DNA of 44,475 bases from an uncultured Myxococcales bacterium (GTDB taxonomy: Bacteria; Myxococcota_A; Polyangia; Polyangiales; Polyangiaceae): NCBI GenBank assembly GCA_937872925.1, contig CALMUT010000310.1, positions 1-44,475 on the forward strand. The letters are read 5' to 3'. Shown piece after piece: positions 16,990 to 24,717 of this stretch. The notes under the pieces were generated by a model. That model ran no database searches. It was not told the DNA's origin and worked only from the letters and a program-made list of their open reading frames with translations. Numbering within the stretch: position 1 is the stretch's first letter; each line of letters starts with the position of its first letter. The translations under genes and the position numbers were made by a program.

Positions 16990-17140
16990 GTCGAGCAGGG
17001 GTCGGAAGGACCCACAAACCGCGCCCGCATCCCGGGCAAAACCAACCGCGGCAAGCTGTCGCGGCGCAATTGAGAGTGAACATGCGCGCTGGCGATCCAA
17101 CGTCGCCAGCGTAGCGGGTAATTGAACAAGGAGTGGAGCC

Positions 17141-18073
17141 ATGGCTCAAGTGAGCATGCAGCAGGTTAAGGAATTGAGGGATCGCACCCAGGCGGGTCTG
17201 AACGACTGCCGGAGCGCCCTGATGGAGTCCGAGGGCAACATGGATGCCGCGGTGGACATCATCCTCAAGAAGGGTTTGGCCAAGAGCGCGAAGCGTGCCG
17301 GTGCCGTCGCCGCTGAAGGCGAAGTGCGGGCCAGCGTCGCAAAGGACGGCAAGAGCGCCGTATTGGTCGAGGTCAACATTCAGACGGATTTTGCCGCCCG
17401 TAACGACGACTTCAAAGCCTTCGTTGGCAAGACCCTTGAAGCCGCAGAGAAAGCCAAAGACGGCGCCGACCTCGGCGCAGAGCCGTTTCCTGGTGGCAGT
17501 GGCAGCATCGAAGACAACCGCCAGGCTCTCGTTGGCAAGTTGGGCGAGAACATCACCGTGCGGCGTTGGCAGCGCTTGAGCGTCTCCGGCCCGGGCTGCG
17601 TGCACAGCTACGTGCATATGGGCGGCAAGATCGGCGTGCTGCTGGCCGTCAAGGCGGGCACGGACGCGGCAGCCAAGAGCGCCGAGTTTCTGAAGTTCGT
17701 CGACGACGTCGCGATGCAGGCTGCTGCGATGGAGCCGCTGTGCTTGACGACTGCGGAGGTGCCGGAGGCGGACAAGAAGAAGCAAGCCGAGATCTTCGAT
17801 GCCCAGCTGGCCGACGAGGGCAAGCCCGAGGCCGTGCGCCCCAAGATCATCGAGGGCAAGCTGGCCAAGTGGATGAAAGAGATCTGCCTGATCGAGCAGC
17901 AGAGCGTGCTAGAGACGGACAAGACCGTCGACCAACTCCGCGGGGAGCTGGCCAAGGCGCTCGGCACCGATGTGGTCGTCGAGAAGTTCGCGCGCTTCAA
18001 GCTCGGCGAGGGCGTCGTGAAGCCCGTGGGCGAAGACTTCGCCGCGGAAGTTGCGAAGATGGCCGGTAACTAA
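17141..18073 (+). CDS. tsf: Elongation factor Ts
   Basis: EF-Ts exchanges GDP for GTP on EF-Tu. The 310-aa protein begins with the UBA-like domain and the family motif QQVKELRDRTQAGLNDCRSALMESEGNMDAAVDIILKKG (split here: LRDRTQAG and ALMESEGNMD). The core signature EVNIQTDFAARNDDF follows, then two further core repeats and a C-terminal FARFKLGEGV segment. AAGGAG lies seven bases upstream of the start. It follows rpsB by 151 bases in the classic order. Instead of pyrH and frr, a strong terminator follows, so the operon ends here. The identification is firm. Confidence 0.97.
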   Translation: MAQVSMQQVKELRDRTQAGLNDCRSALMESEGNMDAAVDIILKKGLAKSAKRAGAVAAEGEVRASVAKDGKSAVLVEVNIQTDFAARNDDFKAFVGKTLEAAEKAKDGADLGAEPFPGGSGSIEDNRQALVGKLGENITVRRWQRLSVSGPGCVHSYVHMGGKIGVLLAVKAGTDAAAKSAEFLKFVDDVAMQAAAMEPLCLTTAEVPEADKKKQAEIFDAQLADEGKPEAVRPKIIEGKLAKWMKEICLIEQQSVLETDKTVDQLRGELAKALGTDVVVEKFARFKLGEGVVKPVGEDFAAEVAKMAGN

Positions 18074-18097
18074 GACATCGCCGCCCAAGAGCGAGGG

Positions 18098-18130
18098 AGC
18101 CCGGGTGCCGTGAGGTGCTCGGGCTTTTTT
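18098..18130 (+). terminator. Intrinsic terminator of rpsB-tsf
   Basis: The arms AGCCCGGGTGCC and GGTGCTCGGGCT pair over 12 positions with three G-U wobbles around the loop GTGA. The stem is followed directly by a T6 run. It begins 25 bases after the tsf stop. This is the clearest intrinsic terminator in the window. Confidence 0.9.
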
Positions 18131-18229
18131 GCGGGCGCCGCAAAGGGAAGTGGGCGCGGGCAGGGGGGCAGGCCCCCAAGGGACGGGGGAGTTTGTTGCG
18201 GATCCGCGCTCGTAGCGTAAAGTGGGGCG

Positions 18230-19900
18230 ATGAATCGGCTATGGTTGGCTTTGGGGGCGGCGGTTGGGTGTGTCATCTCGGGGCCTTTGGCCTGCTCCAG
18301 CACGGGTGGGGGCAGTGGCGTCAACGGTGGCGCCGGCGGCGCAGGAGCTGGCGCCGGCTCCGGTGGCACCGGCCTTGTGATCATGACGGACGGGGGAAGC
18401 GGCACAGGCGGCACGCCGGCTGGAGTGGATCCCAAGACGTGCGAGGAGGCAGCCACGTCCAAGACGTACGTCGGCTGCGACTTCTGGCCAACGCCGGTCA
18501 CGAATTCGGTCTGGAACGTCTTCGACTTCGCGGTCATCGTCGCCAACGCCGGGGATCTCCCAGCGGCCATCACCATTTCCCAGGGTGGCACGCAGGTTTC
18601 GGCGGGCGTGGTGCAGCCGAACTCACTGGAGAAGTTCTACCTTCCCTGGGTGCCGGCGCTCAAACCCACGGAAGCCGACGAGTGCGGTAGCTCCACTCCC
18701 GTGACCACAAGCCTGCGGGCGCCGAACGGCGCTTTCAATCTGACCAGCTCCGTGCCCGTCACGGTCTACCAATTCAACGCCCTCCAATACAAAGGACAGG
18801 GTGGCCCACCCGGCAAGAACTGGTCTAGCTGCAAGGGCAATCAGATCTGCGCGCAGTTCGGCATTGCGGTGGGCTGCTTCTCGTACAGCAACGACGCCTC
18901 CCTGCTATTGCCCAGCACGGCAATGACCGGCAACTACCGGGTGTCCTCATTGAACGGATGGACGCAGGGCGGTTTCAGCACCGTGCCCTACGTCGCGGTC
19001 GTCGGTACGGCGGACAATACCAGCGTCACGGTGAAAGCCTCGGCGTTTGGATCCTTTGCGGCGGGGGGTGGGATCCAGGCGACGGGTCCCAATCAAACCG
19101 CGCAATTTACCCTGGGGCGTGGCGAGGTCGTTGAGGTCTTCGGGACCGGCACGACGGACCTTGCGGGCACGCTCGTTCAAGCTTCCGCGCCAGTGCAGGT
19201 GATCGCCGGCGTGCCCTGTGTCACCCAGCCCTTCGGCGAACCCGCCTGTGACCACGTGGAAGAAAGCGTTTTTCCGGCCGAAACCCTAGGCAAGCACTAC
19301 TTCGTGCCCATGCCCACAGGGCCGAACGGCAATACGCCCGGGCACGTTGTTCGAATCATTGGCAACGTGGACGGCACCACTCTGACCTACGGGGGTTCCT
19401 TCGACCCGGGCTGGCCCACGAACATCAACGCAGGCCAAGTGGCTGACTTGAGAGTCGTGACGGGAAACTTCGAGGTGACGGGCGATCAGGCCTTCGCCGT
19501 CGCGACCTTCCAACTCGGTGGCAGCGTCGTGGATCCCAACGCGCCGGTCGGGGAACAAAAGGGTGACCCCGCCCAAAGCCAGATGACCGCCGTCGAACAG
19601 TACCGAAAGAAGTACGTGTTCTTGGCGCCGGACGATTATCAGGTCAGCTACGTCGACGTCGTGATGCCCACCGGAGCGCAAGTCATGCTGGACGGCGCGC
19701 CCTTAGGGGCCACGGCTCAGCCCATCTCCGGCGGCTTTGGCATTGCACGCGCCAAGCTTGGTCCCGGTCAAGGCGGGGCGCATGTGCTGATCAGCGACGT
19801 GCCTGTCGGCATCCAGGTCGTCGGCTATGGGTCGTACACGAGCTACCAATATCCCGGCGGCTTGAACCTCTCGCTGATCGCGCCGCCACCGGTGAAGTGA
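18230..19900 (+). CDS. IgGFc-binding-like lipoprotein
   Basis: A lipoprotein signal ends at GPLAC (556-aa precursor). A Gly/Ala/Ser linker of about 50 residues follows. The rest resembles the IgGFc-binding N-terminal family: KTYVGCDFWPT, then NDASLLLPSTAMTGNYRV, PYVAVVGTADNTSVTV, and LGRGEVVEVFGTGTTDLAGTLVQA, with a late DHVEESVFPAETLGKHYFV segment. These blocks are characteristic of the family as I recall it; members in myxobacteria are exported and of unknown binding partner. The gene stands alone: the rpsB-tsf terminator lies upstream and a 359-bp gap with a repeat array lies downstream. It is likely displayed on the outer membrane. Family call by motif, not by search. Confidence 0.82.
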   Translation: MNRLWLALGAAVGCVISGPLACSSTGGGSGVNGGAGGAGAGAGSGGTGLVIMTDGGSGTGGTPAGVDPKTCEEAATSKTYVGCDFWPTPVTNSVWNVFDFAVIVANAGDLPAAITISQGGTQVSAGVVQPNSLEKFYLPWVPALKPTEADECGSSTPVTTSLRAPNGAFNLTSSVPVTVYQFNALQYKGQGGPPGKNWSSCKGNQICAQFGIAVGCFSYSNDASLLLPSTAMTGNYRVSSLNGWTQGGFSTVPYVAVVGTADNTSVTVKASAFGSFAAGGGIQATGPNQTAQFTLGRGEVVEVFGTGTTDLAGTLVQASAPVQVIAGVPCVTQPFGEPACDHVEESVFPAETLGKHYFVPMPTGPNGNTPGHVVRIIGNVDGTTLTYGGSFDPGWPTNINAGQVADLRVVTGNFEVTGDQAFAVATFQLGGSVVDPNAPVGEQKGDPAQSQMTAVEQYRKKYVFLAPDDYQVSYVDVVMPTGAQVMLDGAPLGATAQPISGGFGIARAKLGPGQGGAHVLISDVPVGIQVVGYGSYTSYQYPGGLNLSLIAPPPVK

Positions 19901-20259
19901 GCGCTGCGCGGGCTGCGTGCTGCGCGTAGCGGTGAGCAGCGACGGCTCCATTTCGCCCGGCGACGGGCGACCGTCTTTGCTCCTTTGGCGTCGTTGGGGG
20001 GGGGCCGCTCGCGAAAAATCGATATGTATGCGAACTATTTTTTCTTGGCGGCATCCCCCCGCATCCCCGCGCATCTCCGCGCATCTCCGCGCATCCCCGC
20101 GCATCTCCGCGCATCTCCGCGCATCCCCCCCCGCATCTCCGCGCATCTCCGCGCATCTCCGCGCATCCCCCCGCATCTCCCCGCGCGCGGGAACCCAACC
20201 GCAACAGGGCCAGTCAGCTCAACCGACCCCGGCCGTTTGGAGCGAAGACGGGATCTAGG
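19901..20259. other. 359-bp intergenic gap holding a decamer array
   Basis: No gene is supported between the IgGFc-like gene and the convergent lipoprotein gene. Frames that stay open here are the tandem repeat read as 10-aa peptide units. A short AT-rich patch (AAAAATCGATATG to TATTTTTTCTTGG, about 20018-20046) borders the array. No strong hairpin is seen at either flank. Confidence 0.6.
20051..20182. repeat. Decamer tandem repeat, 13 units
   Basis: Units of GCATCTCCGC, with variants GCATCCCCGC and GCATCCCCCC, follow in exact 10-base register from 20051. After a 2-base slip at 20131 they continue from 20133 to about 20182. The period equals roughly one DNA helix turn, so every unit faces the same side. 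On the minus strand each unit reads GCGGAGATGC, that is GGAG followed by ATG. It lies between convergent genes. Confidence 0.92.
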
Positions 20260-21420
20260 TCAGCCGCCGAAGAAGGTTTTGACTTCTGCCATCGTGGGCG
20301 AGCTGGTGCCGGTCGCGCCGCTGAGGCTCCCCTGCTTTTTGACGACGTAGTACATCATGCCCGCGTCTGAGGCGTCGCCGGCGGCGGCGCCTTTGCAGAC
20401 CCAGTCGTAGGTTTCGGTGCCGTAGCCCGTGGCGGTTTGCAGCCAGGTCCAGGCGCTGCAAGCCGAGTTGAAGGCGGGGGGATTCTGGTCGTTGATGTGA
20501 TGCATTTGCACGGCGAAGCTGGAGCCGATGTCGCTCCAGGTATGTGACATCTGCGTGGTGTCTTGGTGCGTGTCGTTCCAGTTCGAGTGCGAGATGACGG
20601 TGACGAACTGCTCTTTGGCGTTCTGCGCGGCGTCGATGCCGCGCCAGCAAACTTCCATCGGTCCGGCGCAGATCAGGAGCAGACGATCGCTCGCGGTCGA
20701 GGCGTTGATGGCGGCCGCTATGCTTTGCACCGCGCCATTCAGATCGGTTTGGTCGTCGAAGAAGAGCGCAGAATTGTAGCCAAATTTCTGCACCGCTCCG
20801 GTGACGTTGGCCTTGTGGTTGGCGGCAAAGGTCGCGCTGTTGTCGCCTAGGTGGTTGTTGTAGTCGAAGTGCACCAAGCGACTCTTCAAGTTCGCGCGAT
20901 GCAGCACCGCCAGCGCCATGGGCGAGGCGTGCCAGTCGTCTGGGTCGTGCTGATTGCCGTCGGCGCTGTAGGCCACGCGCCAGGTGCCCGTGGGCGTGCC
21001 TTTGCAGGGCTTTCCGCCGCAGTAGCAAACGCTCTGACTGGACGAGCTATTGAAACAGTCGTCCGCGGCGCTGCCGTAGATGGCCTGACATTCCGCGGTC
21101 GTGTTGCACTCGTCGCCGCCTGTGCCGCCGCTTCCAGCGCTGCCACCGCTGCCTGCGCTGCCGCCACTTCCAGCGCTGCCGCCGCTACCCGCGCTGCCGC
21201 CGCTGCCCGCACTGGCGCCGCTGCCCGCGCTGGCGCCGCTGCCCGCGCTGCCGCCGCTGGCCGTTGCGCCGCTGCCCGCGCTGCCACCTCCCGTGCCGCC
21301 AGTCGCGGCGCCCGCGCTTCCCGCCGTGCCACCGGTGTTCTTGGCCGTTCCGCCATCGTCGTCGCTGCCGCACGCCGCCAACAGCAAGCCGCTCACCAAA
21401 CACACCGTTGTCAGTTTCAT
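20260..21420 (-). CDS. Lipoprotein with Gly/Ser linker and HDPDDW-type catalytic-like domain
   Basis: The precursor (386 aa from ATG 21420) has a lipobox LLAAC followed by GSDDDGG. A linker of AGSGGS-type repeats runs to about residue 110, then a Cys-containing region (DECNTTAECQ, CYCGGKPC). The C-terminal 250 residues form one domain with NQHDPDDWHASPMALAVL, LVHFDYNNHLGDN, ALFFDDQTDL, LLICAGPMEVCWRGI and VISHSNWNDTHQ. Asp-rich DPDD and late Asn/His blocks recall nucleoside-hydrolase-like folds and some secreted agarase-annotated proteins, but I cannot name a reaction. GAGG precedes the chosen ATG; ATGs at 21423 and 21432 are possible. It is probably surface-anchored. Confidence 0.75.
   Translation of the reverse strand: MKLTTVCLVSGLLLAACGSDDDGGTAKNTGGTAGSAGAATGGTGGGSAGSGATASGGSAGSGASAGSGASAGSGGSAGSGGSAGSGGSAGSGGSAGSGGTGGDECNTTAECQAIYGSAADDCFNSSSSQSVCYCGGKPCKGTPTGTWRVAYSADGNQHDPDDWHASPMALAVLHRANLKSRLVHFDYNNHLGDNSATFAANHKANVTGAVQKFGYNSALFFDDQTDLNGAVQSIAAAINASTASDRLLLICAGPMEVCWRGIDAAQNAKEQFVTVISHSNWNDTHQDTTQMSHTWSDIGSSFAVQMHHINDQNPPAFNSACSAWTWLQTATGYGTETYDWVCKGAAAGDASDAGMMYYVVKKQGSLSGATGTSSPTMAEVKTFFGG
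21125..21268. repeat. 18-bp coding tandem repeat in the Gly/Ser linker
   Basis: About eight 18-base units of the type CCGCCGCTGCCCGCGCTG encode the AGSGGS linker on the minus strand, followed by a shortened unit. Units vary at third positions but keep period 18, as expected from slippage or recombination. The linker length is probably polymorphic between strains. Confidence 0.8.
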
Positions 21421-21578
21421 CATGGGCCTCATCTCGGCGAGCGTACCAGGGTCAGTCGGCGGGCACCATGTCCGCCAGCACGCCCGCGTCTGCGATCGCG
21501 TCCTTGGGCAACGCTGCTAGATCAGCGTCGGCTGGGCCCAGGAGCTGCCCGAGCAGGAAGCTGCTCGCTGCACTCGTT

Positions 21579-23024
21579 CTAGTAGCCCCGCTTGCTGCGT
21601 CGCGGCGCCGGGAAGTCGGGCAGCGCGCGGTCTTGTTCTTTCCAGCGCGCCTGCATCTTGCCCAGCAGTTCGGGGTTCTTGGCCGCAAGGTCGGTGCGCT
21701 CGGTGGGGTCCTGCTTTAGATCGAAGAGCGTGGGGACCTCTTCGGTCTCCGTCACGACGATCTTCGTGTCGTCGATGATCACGGCGCGCCGCCGCGGCGT
21801 TTGATCGGTATAGGGCATGTCCAAGATCACCGGGCGCTCGGGCGCGGGCTGCCCGCGCATTTCCGGCAGCAAGCTGGTGCCGCGCATCGTCTTCAGAGGG
21901 GGCAGCCCCACAAGATCGAAGAGGGTGCGGGCCAGGTCGATGTGGCTGCGCCGGGTATCAATGCGCCGAGGCGCCAGCCCCGGCGCGCGGATCAGAAGCG
22001 GCACCCGCGCTGTGACTTCGTGCAGCAAGTAGCCGTGCTCGAAGTAGCTCTTGTGCTCCCCGAAGGCCTCGCCATGGTCCGCCGTCACGATCACCGCCGT
22101 GTCCGCGTAGTAGGGCCGCGAGCTCAAATAGTCGAGCACTCGCCCTACTTGCCGATCCGTAAACGTGACCTCCGCGTCGTATCCGTTACGCAGGCGCTGA
22201 CCGATCTCGCTGAGCGGCACTCCCGGCGGCACCGGCGCGGTGTCCGCGTCCGCATCCGCGCCCCCGTCCACGTCGTACGCCGAGCCCCGGTACTTCACGC
22301 CGTCGTGTGCGGCATAGGAATAGTGCGGGTCCATGAAGTGCGCCCAGGCCAGCAAGCGCTTCTTGCTGCGGGTCTTTTCATGCTCCGCGAGCCCCGCGAT
22401 CAGCGCGTCGGCGATCTTGTCGTCGACGATGTGTCCGTCGCGGGCGGGTAGGCTCGTGATCTTCGGCACCACGTGCCACTCCTGGAAGCCCTGCGCGATG
22501 CCGGTGTCGCCCAGGAAGTACACATGTCCGTGTACGCCCAAGGTGTGGAAGTCTTTTTTGCTCAGCACTTCCGCCAGCATCTCGACTTCGGGGCCGAAGC
22601 TGCTGGTGGTGCGGCCGTCGCGGGAAAGCTCGCTCGGGAAGCGGCCACTCATCAAGCCGGCCAGGGACATGCTGGTGTAGCTCGACAGGGCGTAGGCGTG
22701 GGAATACACGACGCTCTGCTTGGCCAGGGCCGTCAGCTTTGGCGCGATGGGTCGCGGATAGCCGATCCAGGGCATGTCCGCGCGCAGGGCGTCGATGGTG
22801 ATCAGCAGCACATGGCGCGCGGGCTTGGGCTCCGGCGCCTTGGCTTCGCTCGGGCCGGCGTTGCCCTGCGGGGCGCTCTGGGACGGGCCTGCGGCGGCTG
22901 TCGGAGACGCGCCGGGAGCCGCCCCGTCCTCGCCCTTGGGGCGGTCTTTGCAGGCCACAGCGCTGCCCAGCAAGCCCAGCAGGCAGAGCGCGGTCCGTGC
23001 AGTCGAAACCCGTGGCAGCGACAC
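21579..23024 (-). CDS. Sulfatase-like (alkaline phosphatase superfamily) lipoprotein
   Basis: The precursor (481 aa, GTG start) has a lipoprotein signal ending at SAVAC and a Pro/Ala linker. A sulfatase-fold domain follows, with metal motif ITIDALRAD (Asp78), MDPHYSY, TADHGEAFGEH and the late HIDLARTLFDLVGL. At the position where sulfatases have C/S-x-P-S-R, the sequence reads YTSMSLAGLMSGR. Thr117 stands where the formylglycine Cys or Ser should be, and Pro and Arg are replaced by Met and Leu. The enzyme is therefore unlikely to use formylglycine. It may act as a Thr-nucleophile phospho-transferase or hydrolase, as in LtaS/EptA relatives, or be inactive. Downstream on the same strand is the Gly/Ser lipoprotein gene, 159 bases away. 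Confidence 0.85.
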   Translation of the reverse strand: MSLPRVSTARTALCLLGLLGSAVACKDRPKGEDGAAPGASPTAAAGPSQSAPQGNAGPSEAKAPEPKPARHVLLITIDALRADMPWIGYPRPIAPKLTALAKQSVVYSHAYALSSYTSMSLAGLMSGRFPSELSRDGRTTSSFGPEVEMLAEVLSKKDFHTLGVHGHVYFLGDTGIAQGFQEWHVVPKITSLPARDGHIVDDKIADALIAGLAEHEKTRSKKRLLAWAHFMDPHYSYAAHDGVKYRGSAYDVDGGADADADTAPVPPGVPLSEIGQRLRNGYDAEVTFTDRQVGRVLDYLSSRPYYADTAVIVTADHGEAFGEHKSYFEHGYLLHEVTARVPLLIRAPGLAPRRIDTRRSHIDLARTLFDLVGLPPLKTMRGTSLLPEMRGQPAPERPVILDMPYTDQTPRRRAVIIDDTKIVVTETEEVPTLFDLKQDPTERTDLAAKNPELLGKMQARWKEQDRALPDFPAPRRSKRGY

Positions 23025-23088
23025 CGTGGAAGCCTAGCGCGGCTCGTGGCTCGGCAGAAAAATGCGGACCTTCGCGGCTGGGATTTTT

Positions 23089-23119
23089 GGGGAACAGGAA
23101 GACGGCAGGGCGGGAAGGG
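23089..23119. repeat. Direct repeat copy 1 (31 bp)
   Basis: The 31 bases from GGGGAACAGGAAGACGGCAG onward are identical to those at 23171-23201. Both copies are flanked by GGATTT on the left and ATTTTT on the right, so the similar block is nearer 45 bases. It lies in the 204-bp gap before the sulfatase-like gene's start, outside any supported gene. Confidence 0.9.
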
Positions 23120-23170
23120 GATTTTTTTGTTGGGGCGGCGTGGGCGCGGTGCTTGTCGGCGTGGGATTTG

Positions 23171-23201
23171 GGGGAACAGGAAGACGGCAGGGCGGGAAGG
23201 G
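23171..23201. repeat. Direct repeat copy 2 (31 bp)
   Basis: This is an exact copy of 23089-23119, displaced by 82 bases. It ends 28 bases before the stop codon of the next minus-strand gene. The spacer between copies contains GTTGGGGCGGCGTGGGCGCG and no gene. The same duplicated block could belong to a dispersed repeat family of this genome, which cannot be tested here. Confidence 0.9.
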
Positions 23202-23228
23202 ATTTTTGGGGGGCGGAGCTTCGGGGGA

Positions 23229-23981
23229 TCAGCGGACGGTGAGGGGCAGGGCTGCGGTGTGCCCTGCGGCTTCGACGTCCAAGCTGGTGTTGCCGGCAGC
23301 CACTCCGCGGACGCTCATGTTGTCTTGGCCAAAGGTGATGCACGTACCCAGCAGGCAATTGAGCTGCGCAATGCTCTTGTCTCCGACACTGAAGTTGAAC
23401 TTGCCGTACGCCTCCAGCCGGTTGCCGTTCGGATCTTGTCCGAAGACGTAGACGGCGGAGGATACTTTGCCCACGTCGATCTCGACTTTGTCGACGATCT
23501 GCTCCTCCACGCAGCCGCTACACGCAGGTTGGGTTTCGGTCTTCGGGCGGTCGACGGTGACGAGCTGATAGAACCGGAGCGACGCCGCCTCTCTGGTCTC
23601 GATCACGATCCGATCCACCAGCGCTCCGGCGCCGGTTTGCACACGTAGCTCCGTCGTGCCCGCAGCGAGGGCCATGATCTCCAGGTCGTCGCCCTGCAGC
23701 GCCACGGTGGCCACGCTCTCGTCCTCGGAGCTGGCTTGCAGGTCGGCGGCCAGCCCCTTCTTGTCCACGCGGCTCAGGCCGACCCGCGACGTCATGCCCA
23801 CCATCAGCGGACCGAGCTGGCAGCGTGGCAGAAAGCAATGATCGGCGCGGAAGAGCAGCGTGTTTTCCAAACCCCGACGCGGGTCCGGGGTGGGCGTGTC
23901 GTCCACGCTTTGCTCCGTGGTGCAGCCCCCAAGAAGCGCCAGTACAGCCGCCGCCGCGAACCAACGCCCCGTCCCTGCCAT
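23229..23981 (-). CDS. Lipoprotein with Ig-like/BIG2-like beta domains (hypothetical)
   Basis: The 250-aa precursor has a clear lipobox LLGGC. Its mature part looks all-beta. Two stretches resemble bacterial Ig-like (BIG2) strands: DESVATVALQGDDLEIMALAAGTTELRV and KSIAQLNCLLGTCITF to GVAAGNTSLDVEAAGHTAALPLTV. The form A-G-x-T-x-L-x-V at strand ends is typical of that fold. Cys pairs occur (CFLPRC, CSGCVEE, CLLGTC), suggesting disulfides or metal binding. It is separated from the sulfatase-like gene by the direct-repeat gap, so co-transcription is possible but unclear. The role is unknown. Confidence 0.72.
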   Translation of the reverse strand: MAGTGRWFAAAAVLALLGGCTTEQSVDDTPTPDPRRGLENTLLFRADHCFLPRCQLGPLMVGMTSRVGLSRVDKKGLAADLQASSEDESVATVALQGDDLEIMALAAGTTELRVQTGAGALVDRIVIETREAASLRFYQLVTVDRPKTETQPACSGCVEEQIVDKVEIDVGKVSSAVYVFGQDPNGNRLEAYGKFNFSVGDKSIAQLNCLLGTCITFGQDNMSVRGVAAGNTSLDVEAAGHTAALPLTVR

Positions 23982-24096
23982 ACTTCAAGCTTAGGCGACG
24001 CTTGCCCAAGCGTCGAGGTGGCCGGGTCGCCCCCCGGGAACGCGGCTGCTTGCGTCCCCCTGGTGCGGCGACGGGCGGTTCGGATATTGTGCGAAC

Positions 24097-24678
24097 ATGC
24101 ACTCCTCCACACGCACCTCTGGGTTCAGCGCCGCCGTCGTCTTCGTGGCGCTGCTTGCATGCAAGAACGAAGACGCGCCCGCGCCCGCTACGTCCGCCGC
24201 GCCCGCCGCGTCACCCGCTGCTCCCGCTACGCCCGAGCCGGCGCCTGAGCCCGCAGCGTCTGAGGCCGAGCGCCCGGCGGCGCCCAACGACGATCCGATC
24301 CCGGACATTCCGGAAGGCCGCTCCAAGCCGCCCACCGTCGCCGAGTGGAGCGCGGCTAGCGAAGTGAATACGCAGGAGAAGAACTCGCAGCCGGACAAGT
24401 GCTTCATGAAGATCGTGCGCGAGTGGCTGAAGGTGAACTGCAGCGGTCAGATCGTGTCCGTCAACGATCCCGAGGGCTTCGGCACGGAGGGCGCCGACTA
24501 CTTCTCGTCCATCCGCCCCGGCAAGAGCGCCGACTTCGTCGTGCGCCTGCGTGAAGGCAAGACCATGAAGACGAAAATCATCCGCTACGACGACTCCGCT
24601 TCCCTATTCGTGAACTGGCCCGCGGGCGCCCCAAAGCCCACGATCGTGGCGCTGGGCAAGGGGCCGCGAGGGTTTTAG
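24097..24678 (+). CDS. Small lipoprotein of unknown function
   Basis: The 193-aa precursor has a signal ending in VALLAC and KNEDAP. About 60 residues of Ala/Pro/Glu linker follow, then a folded part of about 110 residues with CFMKIVREWLKVNCSGQIVSV and a late VNWPAGAPKPTIVAL. Two cysteines frame a Trp-containing helix and may form a disulfide. No family is recognised. The gene faces away from the preceding lipoprotein gene and runs toward the sugar dehydrogenase gene, 39 bases away, without a visible terminator. Confidence 0.72.
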   Translation: MHSSTRTSGFSAAVVFVALLACKNEDAPAPATSAAPAASPAAPATPEPAPEPAASEAERPAAPNDDPIPDIPEGRSKPPTVAEWSAASEVNTQEKNSQPDKCFMKIVREWLKVNCSGQIVSVNDPEGFGTEGADYFSSIRPGKSADFVVRLREGKTMKTKIIRYDDSASLFVNWPAGAPKPTIVALGKGPRGF

Positions 24679-24717
24679 GGGGATCGCGCGCCGGGAGGCC
24701 TCTGGGTTGCTGAATGG

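Noticed and set aside
20051..20182. Possible CRISPR array
   Set aside because: Units are 10 bases and contiguous, with no spacers; no cas gene is present.
19703..20204. Open minus-strand frames reading MRGDARRCAE-type 10-aa repeats
   Set aside because: They are the decamer DNA repeat read in all frames, running into the end of the IgGFc-like gene, with no start signal or family.
20851..21582. Long plus-strand Ala/Val-rich open frame over the lipoprotein gene
   Set aside because: It mirrors the Gly/Ser linker repeat and lacks a ribosome site, family or natural composition; the minus-strand lipoprotein explains the region.
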